Shown: positions 16,863 to 25,343 of the stretch, one piece after another
Layout: each line of letters starts with the position of its first letter
Numbering within the stretch: position 1 is the first letter of the stretch
Origin: Oscillospiraceae bacterium
GTDB taxonomy: Bacteria > Bacillota > Clostridia > Saccharofermentanales > Saccharofermentanaceae
Length of the DNA: 64,000 bases
Direction of reading: 5' to 3'
NCBI GenBank assembly: GCA_902780785.1
Contig: CACZGS010000012.1
Span: 1-64,000 of the forward strand
Made by a program: the position numbers and the translations under genes
The notes under the pieces: generated by a model
Told to the model about the DNA's origin: nothing
What the model saw: the letters and a program-made list of their open reading frames with translations, nothing else
Databases searched by the model: none

Positions 16863-17921
16863 TTATGCGAGATCAGCTTCTTTGTAGTAGCCGGAATCGA
16901 TAAGGATTGTCTTGTAGTTGTTGATATCAGCAAATACCGGATCGCAGAGGTAAGAAGGAACCTGCTTAGACTTGTTGTCATATTCGCTGTTTGTCTCAGG
17001 TGTCTTACCGTCGAGGATATCGTTAACCATGATAACTGTTCTCTCAGCGAGTGTACGTGTATCCTTGAAGATTGACATTGTCTGCTTACCAGCGAGCATG
17101 TTCTTCATGGAAACGATGTCGCAGTCCTGACCTGTGATGATCGGCCACTGACCGTTTCTACCAGCGCTGTTGTAGCTGGAGTCGAGAGCTGTTACAACGC
17201 CCTGAGCTGTAGAGTCGTTGGAGCAAAGCCATGCGTCGATGTTCTTGTTAGAGTAGTTACCAATGATACTCTCTGCTCTAGCCTGTGCTGTAGCGGAATC
17301 CCACTTAGGTGTAGCAACAGAATCGAAATCTGTCTGACCGGATACGCAAACGAGCTTGCCGGAATCGAGGTAAGGCTTAAGAACGTCCATAGCGCCCTGG
17401 AAGAATACGCCGGCATTGTTGTCACCGGGGTCACCAGCTGTGAACTCGATGTTGTAAGGGCCATCTGTAGAATCGAGCTTGAGTGCGTCTCTTACGAACT
17501 CACCCTGGATCTGACCAACCTTGTAGTTATCGAATGTAGCATAATAAGAAACATTCTCATTGCTCATAAGGAGACGGTCATAAGCGATAACGGGGATCTT
17601 CTTCTTAGCAGCCTTATCAAGAGCCTGTCCGAGTGAAGAAGCTTCAACTGCAGCGATAACGATAACCTTGCTGCCTGTGTTGATCATGTCCTCGATCTGT
17701 GAGAGCTGAACGTCAGCCTTATTTCCTGCATACTGAAGGTCAACTTCGTAGCCAGCTGCTTCGAACTTCTCCTTCATGTAAGCACCGTCCTGATTCCATC
17801 TCTGAAGGTCCTGTGTAGGCATTGAGATACCAACCTTCTTCTTTCCGGAACCAGCGCAGCCTGTCAATGCAGCACATGCGATTGCAGCGCAGATAATTGT
17901 TCCAAGAATTTTCTTAAACAT
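16863..17921 (-). CDS. ChvE-like sugar-binding lipoprotein
   Basis: Extracellular solute-binding protein for the adjoining ABC importer. Signal peptide with lipobox LTGC (Cys about 22), then a type I periplasmic-binding fold resembling ChvE/multiple-monosaccharide binding proteins: VGISMPTQDLQRW, VIAAVEASSLGQAL, PVIAYDRLL, and ITGQDCDIVSMKNML near the C-terminal lobe. SD AGGAGG precedes ATG 17921. It has its own upstream control region (17922-18210), so is transcribed apart from the sensor operon. Confidence 0.93.
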   Translation of the reverse strand: MFKKILGTIICAAIACAALTGCAGSGKKKVGISMPTQDLQRWNQDGAYMKEKFEAAGYEVDLQYAGNKADVQLSQIEDMINTGSKVIVIAAVEASSLGQALDKAAKKKIPVIAYDRLLMSNENVSYYATFDNYKVGQIQGEFVRDALKLDSTDGPYNIEFTAGDPGDNNAGVFFQGAMDVLKPYLDSGKLVCVSGQTDFDSVATPKWDSATAQARAESIIGNYSNKNIDAWLCSNDSTAQGVVTALDSSYNSAGRNGQWPIITGQDCDIVSMKNMLAGKQTMSIFKDTRTLAERTVIMVNDILDGKTPETNSEYDNKSKQVPSYLCDPVFADINNYKTILIDSGYYKEADLA

Positions 17922-18045
17922 TGAGAAATTCCTCCTATTAGTAGTATCGGCTTTATTGCCACATACAAATTAACATTAGGTATATAGGAGTTGCATATCG
18001 GCTTTCTTGATATTTTTGGCAAGTTGTCATAAGGTTCGGCGTGTT

Positions 18046-18096
18046 TTTAGCACAATTATGTGGTCGATATGTCCAAATTATCCAAATTGTGCTAAA
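18046..18096. promoter_or_regulatory. inverted repeat upstream of the transport operon
   Basis: TTTAGCACAATT (18046-18057) is repeated exactly inverted at 18085-18096, centres 39 bp apart. It lies 125-175 bp upstream of the binding-protein ATG, where no good -35 is seen, suiting an activator. The neighbouring YesN-type regulator with AraC domain is the obvious candidate; that link is inferred. The rest of 17922-18210 shows only a purine/pyrimidine CG tract near 18153. Confidence 0.5.
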
Positions 18097-18210
18097 TACA
18101 ACAAAAATGCCACAAAGCTGATTTATGTATGGAAGTTTGATTATATAAAAACGCGCGCGCGTAAATGCTGCCTTTGTGCCTTTGGGACGCCGGCCTTTGC
18201 AAAATCACCC

Positions 18211-18242
18211 AAAAATAAGACGGTGCCTCCCAAGAGACACCG
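18211..18242 (-). terminator. terminator of the sensor operon
   Basis: On the minus strand CGGTGTCTC pairs with GAGGCACCG (one G-U) around TTGG, followed by TCTTATTTTT. It lies 24 bp after the second binding-protein gene and separates sensing from transport genes. Confidence 0.8.
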
Positions 18243-18265
18243 CCGCGTAATAGGATTCTTTATGC

Positions 18266-19294
18266 TTACTTGTAGATCTCGTCCTTCAGGTGGAAGCCGT
18301 TCTTGATGACAGTGCTGTCCAGATTCTCATATGTGACGCCGGTAGGTTCGATCGCAACATAAGGAATGTAATTGGTACCGTCGAAGAAAGTGTCAGTCTC
18401 TCCGATGCCATCGCCGTTTGCGAGCTGGACTGCATATTCGGCAGCAAGCTTTGCGAGATCTTCAACGGGCTTATAGACAGTGACGAGCTGCGTGCCTTCG
18501 ACAAGTCTCTGGCATGCTTCAAGATCAGCGTCCTGGCCGGTAACAAAGATCCTGCCGGCGTAACCGCGCTCAGCCAATGCGTGGATTACTTCGCCTGCGA
18601 GGGCATCGTTACCGCACATGATGGCGTCGGCCTGGCTTACTTCATCGAAATTGGCATTGATGAATTCGTAGGCAAGCTCCGGCTTCCAGTTATCGCAGTT
18701 GTACTTCAGCGTTATATTCATGTTGTGCTCGGCGCAGACGGCATCAAAGCCTGCCATAACCTGAGGCACGTTGTTGTCGGATTCGGGGCCCATTATCTCG
18801 ACGATCGTACCGCCGTCGGGAACCCTGTCGCAGACTGCTTTGGCCATTTCGCGGCCGACAGTCTCATTGTTGAAAGAGATATAAAGATCGGCGTTGGCAT
18901 TCATTACGAGACGGTCATAGCAGATGACCGGAATGCCTTTATTCTTAGCCTCTTTGAGGACATCGGCGAGCTTTACGGCGTCTGCCGTGATTATTACGAT
19001 CGCATCCACGTCGAGCTCAATAAAGTACTTGATATGAGAGATCTGCTTATCAACATCGCCACCTGCCGACTGGACATTTACATCGGCTCCGAGGTTATTC
19101 GCGGTCGATACGAAAACGTCACGGTCTTTGGTCCAGCGCTCGATTACAAAGGAGTCGAAAGACAGGCCGATCAGAAGGTTGTCGGACTTTGTGGTGGGTG
19201 TAACTACCTTATTCTCCGGTGTTTTGCAGCCGGTACAGAAAAGGAGCGATAAGACCATTACGGCCGTTAAGATCTTAGTTAAAGCTCTGCGCAT
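18266..19294 (-). CDS. XylF-like sugar-binding lipoprotein
   Basis: Lipoprotein (lipobox CTGC, Cys about 23) with a type I periplasmic-binding fold. The stretch IERWTKDRDVFVSTANNLGA, then DVNVQSAGGD, is a D-xylose-binding-protein (XylF) hallmark, followed by VICYDRLVMNAN. Its ATG shares one base with the regulator's stop, so it belongs to the kinase/regulator operon rather than to the permease operon. It may feed the same importer or present sugar to the sensor. Confidence 0.9.
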   Translation of the reverse strand: MRRALTKILTAVMVLSLLFCTGCKTPENKVVTPTTKSDNLLIGLSFDSFVIERWTKDRDVFVSTANNLGADVNVQSAGGDVDKQISHIKYFIELDVDAIVIITADAVKLADVLKEAKNKGIPVICYDRLVMNANADLYISFNNETVGREMAKAVCDRVPDGGTIVEIMGPESDNNVPQVMAGFDAVCAEHNMNITLKYNCDNWKPELAYEFINANFDEVSQADAIMCGNDALAGEVIHALAERGYAGRIFVTGQDADLEACQRLVEGTQLVTVYKPVEDLAKLAAEYAVQLANGDGIGETDTFFDGTNYIPYVAIEPTGVTYENLDSTVIKNGFHLKDEIYK

Positions 19295-20889
19295 TATCTT
19301 TTGCCCTCCTTGTACTCAGTCGGAGTAACACCCGTATGCTTTTTGAATATACGTGAGAAATAGTTCGGATCAGAATAACCGACCTCCGAACAGATCTCCT
19401 TCATGGACTTGTTCGTGCCTTCAAGAAGTTCTCTTGCTCTGGCAACCCTGACACCTGTCAGATAGTCCGTAAACGTAACGCCCGTCTGCGTCTTGAAGAC
19501 CTTACTGAAGTAGAACGGGCTGATATCGTACATGCCGGAAAGATCGTCCAGAGAGATATCGTCTTTGTAGTTCTGATCAATATACTTCTTCGCCTTCTCG
19601 GCGACGTCTTCGGTCTTTGCGGCGTTGGCTGTGTTGATCATGTTGACGGCGCGCTCGATGTGCGAGAGGAACCAGAGGCGGAGCTCGTCGTAGCTCTTCA
19701 TCGAATTGATCTCAGGCAGGTACTCGCTTCTGGACATGAAGTGATAGACGTGACCGCCGTTGCCGTATGCCAGACGCTCGCCCCAGAGCACGAATTCCAA
19801 TACCTTAAGACATATGTCGGACATGGCGCCGCCGGAACTTCTTTCCATCCAGTCGAAGAAGAGATTTGCCTGCTCCTGCGCTCTTGCGACGTCGCCCTGT
19901 GCGATAGCATCGAAAAGCTCTTTCTCCGTCTTGAGCGGATAGTCTGTATCGTATTCGCAGCCTTCAGGAAGGTCGACGGATTCTGCTACAGTCTGCTTCG
20001 TCTTTACAAGGATCGAGAGTGCTTCGCTGTATGAATCAGCCATATTTTCGAGGGGTTTGACGGGACCGATTCCGATACGGAAATCGATGCCCAGAGCTTC
20101 GGATAATTCCTTCTGCGCATTGTTCGCGGAATCGACGATCTTCTGGTATTCCTCAGGCGTCAGAGAGCTCTTCGCGCAGGGGATCAGGACAGGGATCTTG
20201 TTGCCCATGACAGAGCCCGTTATGCACTTGAAATTGTCGGAGATAACGAGGAGGACCGTCTCATAATTCTTCTGTGTCTTGACGCTTGCAGGAACTGCGC
20301 CGCGCATGTAGCCGCCGGGTTCACGGTCACCGCCTACGATGGCGAGCATAAGTCCGTACTTCTCGTCGATCTCAAGGAGCCTTTTGTATTCTTCGATGTT
20401 TTCCTTGAAATGCTCGTGCGACAAAAGGTCCTGGATAAGGCCGTTCTCGATGATGGGAACGATCGAATCGAGCTTCTCCTTGATCTCCAATTCTCTTGAA
20501 CGCTGCTCCCTAACACGGTCGACTTCTTCCATCGCTTTCTTCAATACAGCAACAATCTGCGACTTGTCGAAGGGCTTGTTGATGTAGTCGATAACGCCTA
20601 AGTTCAGGGCCTGCTTCGCATAATCGAACTTGTCATACGCGGAGATGACGACAAAGACGATGTTGGGGTTCGTGCGGCGGATCTCCTTCATTGCATCGAT
20701 ACCGTTAATGCCGGGCATTCTGATATCCATGAATGCGATATCAGGGCGCACCTCATCGGCAAGCTCGATTACTCTTCTTCCGGTCTTTGCTTCGAATGTC
20801 TCGAACGTTCCCGGAAATTCCTTATCAACTATGAACTTGAGCGATTCTCTTACGATGCCCTCGTCATCTGCGAGCATGAGCTTATACAT
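19294..20889 (-). CDS. YesN-type response regulator with AraC DNA-binding domain
   Basis: Receiver domain at 1-120 with acidic pocket ADDE and phospho-acceptor Asp in AFMDIRMPG (about 55), a middle linker domain of about 270 residues, and a C-terminal double helix-turn-helix of the AraC family (about 425-531) ending CSEVGYSDPNYFSRIFKKH, VTPTEYK. It partners the overlapping YesM-like kinase and probably activates the sugar transport operon. It overlaps the kinase gene by eight bases. Confidence 0.94.
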   Translation of the reverse strand: MYKLMLADDEGIVRESLKFIVDKEFPGTFETFEAKTGRRVIELADEVRPDIAFMDIRMPGINGIDAMKEIRRTNPNIVFVVISAYDKFDYAKQALNLGVIDYINKPFDKSQIVAVLKKAMEEVDRVREQRSRELEIKEKLDSIVPIIENGLIQDLLSHEHFKENIEEYKRLLEIDEKYGLMLAIVGGDREPGGYMRGAVPASVKTQKNYETVLLVISDNFKCITGSVMGNKIPVLIPCAKSSLTPEEYQKIVDSANNAQKELSEALGIDFRIGIGPVKPLENMADSYSEALSILVKTKQTVAESVDLPEGCEYDTDYPLKTEKELFDAIAQGDVARAQEQANLFFDWMERSSGGAMSDICLKVLEFVLWGERLAYGNGGHVYHFMSRSEYLPEINSMKSYDELRLWFLSHIERAVNMINTANAAKTEDVAEKAKKYIDQNYKDDISLDDLSGMYDISPFYFSKVFKTQTGVTFTDYLTGVRVARARELLEGTNKSMKEICSEVGYSDPNYFSRIFKKHTGVTPTEYKEGKR

Positions 20890-22360
20890 TTGTGTCCTCC
20901 AACGGTATCTTTATCGTTACGTGTGTTCCTTCATTCTTGCGGCTCTTCATCTCGAAAACTTCCTTGTTGTTGTAGTAAAGATCGAGCCTCGACATAACAT
21001 TCGTTATTCCAACGCCTCTCGTCTCAGAGGGCTTTTTCTCGTGATTCATGATCTTCTCGATGATCTCTTCGTCGGTTCCTATTCCGTTGTCGCTGACCCT
21101 GATGCAGCACATCTTGTCTTCACGGTAGACCGAGAGAGTGACCTTGCCCTCGCCGGGCTCTAAGTCCTTGATGCCGTATTTTATTGAGTTCTCGACCAGC
21201 GGCTGGATGATCATGGACGGAACCATTACGTTGAGAAGGCTCTCGTCTATGTCTTTCTCGAAAAGCATCTCGCCGGCATATCTTACGTTCAGGATATACA
21301 TGTACGAATCAACGAGTTCGATCTCTTCCGAGAGCTTAACTGTCTCGGAACTCTTCTTAACGTTATAACGGAAGAAGTCTGCCATGTTCCTTATGTATTC
21401 GACGGTCCTGTCGGCACCTTCCATCATGGCGAGCTGCGCGCCCGCGTTCAGCGTGTTGAACAGGAAGTGCGGGTTGATCTGCGACTGCAGATACTTAAGC
21501 TGCGCGTCCTTAAGGTGCGTCTCCATGAGGAGGTTCTTCTCCTTCATCTCACTCTGCGTTATGAGCTGCGTCCTGATACGCGCGATGTAATCCTTGATGG
21601 ATGCGAGCATCTCGTTAAATGCCCTCGTCACCTTACCTACTTCATCATCGGAATAGACTTCCAAAGGTTCAACGTTCTCAGGCGAACCCTGGGATATCTC
21701 GTCGGCCTTTGCCGAGAGCCTTGTAAGAGGTCTCGTGATCGTGCTCGTGAGGATTACGATGAGCAAAACGTTCATGACCGATGCTACCGCAAAGATCAGC
21801 ATGCTCATGATCTCCGTATATCTGAGTGAATTTACGAGCGCCATATACGTCTCGGAGTTCGTTCTGAACTGCTCGTTGTTGACCGAGTAGATATATGTGT
21901 TGAGGTAATCTTTGATCCTGGTACACTCTTCGTACTTTGCAGTATATTCGTCGATCTTACGTCCACGCTTTGCCGTGACCGCTTCGTCTGCCGTCTTGAG
22001 GTAGGTGTCGAGCATGTTGCGTATATCACGTTCCGAGAGCTTTATACTGTTGTCGGCAACGTTTGAATTCAGGCTGCGGCTGATGTTCTTCACATCCAAA
22101 GAAGATGCGTAATAGAGCTCGAAATCATCGGTACCCTTGGTCTCAAGGAATCCCGTAAGGCCCTGGTGAGTCTTGTTCAAGCTGTCGGAAAGCTCATTGA
22201 AACTGATGTTGCTCGAGAATACCGTGTTGATCTTTTCGAGCGCCTGGTTGAGGTTCAAATAAATGAAGATGTTGACGCACATCGCGATCACGGATGTCGC
22301 AAGGAATACCGCGACAAGCTTACGGGAGATCTTCATGTTGGCAAAGAAATTAGCCTTCAT
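20882..22360 (-). CDS. YesM-type sensor histidine kinase
   Basis: Two membrane helices (about 12-32 and 185-208) flank an extracellular helical sensor region. A HAMP domain follows (about 208-262), then a His_kinase block with the phospho-acceptor His in QINPHFLFNTLNAG, N-box VENSIKYGI and G-box DNGIGTDEE, RGVGITNV. It overlaps the upstream membrane-anchored binding protein by 11 bases; such pairs sense sugars through the binding protein. Confidence 0.94.
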   Translation of the reverse strand: MKANFFANMKISRKLVAVFLATSVIAMCVNIFIYLNLNQALEKINTVFSSNISFNELSDSLNKTHQGLTGFLETKGTDDFELYYASSLDVKNISRSLNSNVADNSIKLSERDIRNMLDTYLKTADEAVTAKRGRKIDEYTAKYEECTRIKDYLNTYIYSVNNEQFRTNSETYMALVNSLRYTEIMSMLIFAVASVMNVLLIVILTSTITRPLTRLSAKADEISQGSPENVEPLEVYSDDEVGKVTRAFNEMLASIKDYIARIRTQLITQSEMKEKNLLMETHLKDAQLKYLQSQINPHFLFNTLNAGAQLAMMEGADRTVEYIRNMADFFRYNVKKSSETVKLSEEIELVDSYMYILNVRYAGEMLFEKDIDESLLNVMVPSMIIQPLVENSIKYGIKDLEPGEGKVTLSVYREDKMCCIRVSDNGIGTDEEIIEKIMNHEKKPSETRGVGITNVMSRLDLYYNNKEVFEMKSRKNEGTHVTIKIPLEDTNV

Positions 22361-23399
22361 CCTTATCGACCTCCGGTTTGTAAGACGAGATGTTGCTCTT
22401 GCTGATCATGATGTATTTGGAAGTGAAATATTCACTGACCAGACCCGTGTTGTTATATTCGTTAAGCGCGTTCACGCACTGCTTTGCAACGATATTTGCC
22501 TCGATCGCGAAAGTGGCATAGACAGAGCCTTTCTCGATGGCCTTAAGGATAGTCTCAGAATCGTAATAAGCAAGGATCCTTGTCTTTCCTACAAGGTTCT
22601 TGTCGACGATACACTGGTATACTGATTCGCTGATTCGGTCATTAGGACAGATGATGACATCCGGTATCTGACCCTGCTTGTCGAGCTGGTCCAGAATGTT
22701 CATAACATCTTCTTCTGAAGTGAACGGCGTTGACGTATCTACACCGCTCGATGTGAGGACGATATTCCTTCCTTTGAGCGCCTCATTAAGACCCGAGAAG
22801 ATCATGTCATCGGAGTTGCCCTCATCTTTATCAAGAAGGATCAGAGCCTTCAGAGGATATGCCCTCTTCTCCTCACGGATCTTGGCAAGCTCATTACCGT
22901 ACTCGGAACCCAGGTCGTAGTTGTTCAGACCGACGAAACTCTTTCTCTGCGATTCGCTGCAGTCGGAAAGTACCGTTACGACCGGAATGCCCGCATCGTT
23001 TGCCTTGTTGATAAGCTCAGCAGTCTCAACGGAACTGTCGGCTTCCAAAATGATTCCGTCCACCTTGGAACATATCGCAATATTCAGTCTGTCTGCCTTG
23101 GAATAAGAGGTCGAGAGATTCTGTCCCGTCATCTCGACGTAGCAGTCATTCTCCTTGGCATAATCAACGATTTCTTTGTATATGCGGTTCGACAGCTGGC
23201 TGTCAGGGTCATCCGCAATATAGGCATAGAGCCTTGAATACTCAGCATGGGCCTCTTCCTGAACTTCGCCCAGACGCTTGATCATGCCTCTGTAGTAAAT
23301 AAGTCCGGCGACTGTCACGCAAAAAAGAACGAGCACGATGCCCGCCAAGATCGAGACCGCAAGCCTGTTCCTTGAGACTTTCACCTTAGAGACTTTCAT
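22350..23399 (-). CDS. membrane-anchored sugar-binding sensor protein
   Basis: Residues 13-35 form an uncleaved membrane anchor without a lipobox, followed by a type I periplasmic-binding domain (about 75-335, with LNIAICSKVDGIILEAD, GIPVVTVLSD, VIICPNDRISESV). First gene of the sensor operon; its anchoring and coupling to a YesM kinase suggest a sugar-sensing rather than transport role. A -10 TATAAT (plus 23407-23412) ends seven bases before the ATG, with no SD, so its mRNA may be leaderless. Confidence 0.88.
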   Translation of the reverse strand: MKVSKVKVSRNRLAVSILAGIVLVLFCVTVAGLIYYRGMIKRLGEVQEEAHAEYSRLYAYIADDPDSQLSNRIYKEIVDYAKENDCYVEMTGQNLSTSYSKADRLNIAICSKVDGIILEADSSVETAELINKANDAGIPVVTVLSDCSESQRKSFVGLNNYDLGSEYGNELAKIREEKRAYPLKALILLDKDEGNSDDMIFSGLNEALKGRNIVLTSSGVDTSTPFTSEEDVMNILDQLDKQGQIPDVIICPNDRISESVYQCIVDKNLVGKTRILAYYDSETILKAIEKGSVYATFAIEANIVAKQCVNALNEYNNTGLVSEYFTSKYIMISKSNISSYKPEVDKDEG

Positions 23400-23406
23400 G
23401 GAGATA

Positions 23407-23412
23407 ATTATA
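23407..23412 (-). promoter_or_regulatory. -10 of the sensor operon, seven bases before ATG
   Basis: Minus-strand TATAAT, seven bases upstream of ATG 23399. A 9-bp GC-rich hairpin at about 23442-23467 upstream may end the DUF2130 transcript, although its T-run is weak. Confidence 0.45.
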
Positions 23413-23510
23413 CTCTATAGATTTATTGTGCGCATTATATATAGACGGGCGATGTTTGCCACCGCCCGCTATTTGAACGTTATCGTTGGAAAACCGTTAC
23501 GCTTTAGCGC

Positions 23511-24764
23511 TTAATCCGCTCCGTCTCCAATCGACGCTTCGCTGTTGTTCAAGTCATCAAACATCTTCTTAACGGAAGGAGCGTTCTTGGTGAGCTTTTT
23601 GATGCTCAGGTCTTCTGCCTTGTTGTTGGCAAGTCTTAAGTTGTTCTCAGAAGACATAAGGTTCTTCTTGACCTTCTCCAAATGCTCGATCGTCTTATCG
23701 ATCTCTTCGATCGCTGTCTGGAACTTCTCGGATGCAAGCCTGTAATTCTTGCCGAATGCATCCTTAAACTCCTGCATGTTGGCCTCAAAATTATAGAGAT
23801 CAACCTGCTGGTTCCTTACCACGGCAAGTTCCTTCTGATACTGCAGTGAATTCAGTGCCGCATTCCTCAGGAGCGTAATCATGGGGATGAAGAACTGCGG
23901 CCTTATTACATACATCTTCTCGTACTTGTAAGAGACATCAACGATGCCGTTGTTGTAAAGCTCATTATCGGCTTCAAGAAGTGAAACGAGTACTGCATAC
24001 TCGCAGTTTTTCTCTTTCCTGTCCTTGTCGAGCTCTTTGAAGAAATCCTCGTTCTTATGCTTGGATGCAGTAGTATCCATCTCGTTCTTCATCTCGAACA
24101 TGATAGAAATGAATTCCTGGCCGTCATCAAAATCCCTGAAGATGAAGTCGCCCTTGCTGCCGGTGCCGCTTACTGCATTATCCTTCTCAAAATAAGCATT
24201 GGGGAATGCGGTCATACGGAGGCTGTTGAACTGGATCTGGCAGTGCTGTTCCAGGCTCTCGCCGACCATCTTCGTTGACTGGCGCGCCTTGAAATCCTTA
24301 TACTGCTCGATCTGCTCGTCCTTAAGCTTAAGCTCGGTCTTGTATCTCTCCTCGAGATTCTTTTCCTTAAGTTCACTTTCAGTCTTCTGGTTAGCGAGCT
24401 TGCTCTTGAGCTCGATCACGGAGGCATTGATATCAGCAATCTCTTTATCCTTGTCACGGATAGCTTCGTTGACCGCGAGTTTCTTCTCGGAGTCGCCCAT
24501 GGCAAGCTGGTTCTTGAGCTTCTGGATCTCCATCTCCTTATTCGCGAGCTCCTTGTCCTTATCGGTGAGGGCTTCTGCAAAGGTCTTCTCCTGCTGCATC
24601 TGCGCCATCTTAAGGTCGCTCTTGTTCTTATCTTCCAACTCTCTGGCACGCTTATGAAGCTCCTCTTCAAAAGCCTCGTTCCTGACCTGGCTCAAAAGCT
24701 CGGCATAGCCGGACTCGTCCACCTGGAAAACTTCTCCGCACTTCGGGCACTTGATCTCATGCAT
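23511..24764 (-). CDS. DUF2130 coiled-coil protein
   Basis: DUF2130 family, 417 residues. N-terminal zinc-ribbon-like CPKCGEVF (5-12), a long charged coiled coil (about 25-165), then a conserved domain with GSKGDFIFRDF and ISIMFEMKNE that looks like the D...ExK core of PD-(D/E)xK nucleases; that resemblance is my reading, not a proven fact. A second helical region follows (about 330-385). Function is unknown. No SD is obvious beyond GGGAGG near 24777. Confidence 0.85.
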   Translation of the reverse strand: MHEIKCPKCGEVFQVDESGYAELLSQVRNEAFEEELHKRARELEDKNKSDLKMAQMQQEKTFAEALTDKDKELANKEMEIQKLKNQLAMGDSEKKLAVNEAIRDKDKEIADINASVIELKSKLANQKTESELKEKNLEERYKTELKLKDEQIEQYKDFKARQSTKMVGESLEQHCQIQFNSLRMTAFPNAYFEKDNAVSGTGSKGDFIFRDFDDGQEFISIMFEMKNEMDTTASKHKNEDFFKELDKDRKEKNCEYAVLVSLLEADNELYNNGIVDVSYKYEKMYVIRPQFFIPMITLLRNAALNSLQYQKELAVVRNQQVDLYNFEANMQEFKDAFGKNYRLASEKFQTAIEEIDKTIEHLEKVKKNLMSSENNLRLANNKAEDLSIKKLTKNAPSVKKMFDDLNNSEASIGDGAD

Positions 24765-24910
24765 ACTGATAATCCTCCCTGTTCAACTTTATGCGTTTAT
24801 TATATTCCATTCCATGTCCTTTTAGGCGGACAATAAACGGACTAAACGTTATTTAGACTTCGGTTTTGCGGCCAATTTTATAACCATATCCCGTAACCTG
24901 TTCCAGCTTG

Positions 24911-24939
24911 TTGACGCCTCTTTTGCGTGACTATATAAT
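24911..24939 (+). promoter_or_regulatory. antitoxin RNA promoter
   Basis: TTGACG (24911-24916), 17-bp spacer, TATAAT (24934-24939): almost consensus. It points into the 3' end of the holin-like toxin gene on the opposite strand and no protein frame with SD follows. Confidence 0.75.
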
Positions 24940-24945
24940 GAACCT

Positions 24946-25030
24946 AGAAATGAGGTGTTACCGGTCGACGGTTGCCCTCGAAGTTAAGTATTAACCGCCT
25001 AAGTTTTCGAGGCTGTGGGCGGTTTATTTA
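24946..25030 (+). ncRNA. putative antisense antitoxin RNA
   Basis: Predicted RNA of about 80-85 nt from the strong promoter at 24911-24939. It contains stems ACCG/CGGT (near 24960-24972), GTTAA/TTAAC, CCTCGAA/TTCGAGG (24976-24982 with 25006-25012) and a final AACCGCC/GGCGGTT (24993-24999 with 25018-25024) before TATTT. The 3' end overlaps the toxin stop codon and is fully complementary to the toxin mRNA 3' region, as in convergent type I toxin-antitoxin pairs such as txpA/ratA. Ends are predicted, not measured. Confidence 0.6.
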
Positions 25031-25116
25031 TGCTTAGTTTTAATGCAAAGCATGATGACTGTAGCTACCAAAATACTGATTTCGAGCATAACACTCAAGA
25101 TCTCATAATCGGTCAT
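25024..25116 (-). CDS. holin-like type I toxin, 30 residues
   Basis: A small membrane peptide: MTDYEILSVML start, one hydrophobic helix (about 9-24) and basic end KTKHK. This matches the putative holin-like toxin family (MxxYExLxxML..., Lys-rich tail). SD GGAGGTGAT is four bases before ATG 25116. The SD sequence TTGGAGGTGA (plus 25121-25130) can pair over ten bases with TTACCTCCAA in the leader (plus 25168-25177), so translation is probably held off by mRNA folding, as in known type I toxins. An antisense RNA overlaps its 3' end. Confidence 0.8.
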   Translation of the reverse strand: MTDYEILSVMLEISILVATVIMLCIKTKHK

Positions 25117-25185
25117 ACAATCACCTCCAATCTCCCGTCAGGGGAAATAGAGGACAACCGCTTACCGTTGGAGGTAACACCTCAA
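25117..25185 (-). promoter_or_regulatory. structured toxin mRNA leader with anti-SD
   Basis: Holds the anti-SD at 25168-25177. GGTAACACCTC (25173-25183) and GAGGACAACC (25150-25159) are inverted copies of GAGGTGTTACC (24952-24962) and GGTTGCCCTC (24970-24979) at the 5' end of the antitoxin RNA, so both RNAs carry similar 5' sequences. I saw no convincing toxin promoter in 25186-25290. Confidence 0.55.
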
Positions 25186-25294
25186 AAAAATGATAATTTA
25201 CTTGCTTGTTCAAAGCATTAACTTAATGGGACAACAACATATATCTTGCCCGAAAACTAAGAACTCTGTCCTATAAATCGAATTGACAAAAACA

Positions 25295-25321
25295 ACGCCC
25301 GGGTTCTCATTCCCCGGGCGT
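25295..25321. terminator. terminator of the vWA gene
   Basis: A 9-bp stem ACGCCCGGG/CCCGGGCGT, followed on the minus strand by TGTTTTTG and on the plus strand by CTTTCTT. Lies 23 bp past the vWA stop codon. Confidence 0.8.
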
Positions 25322-25343
25322 CTTTCTTAGTCATTTTTTCAGA

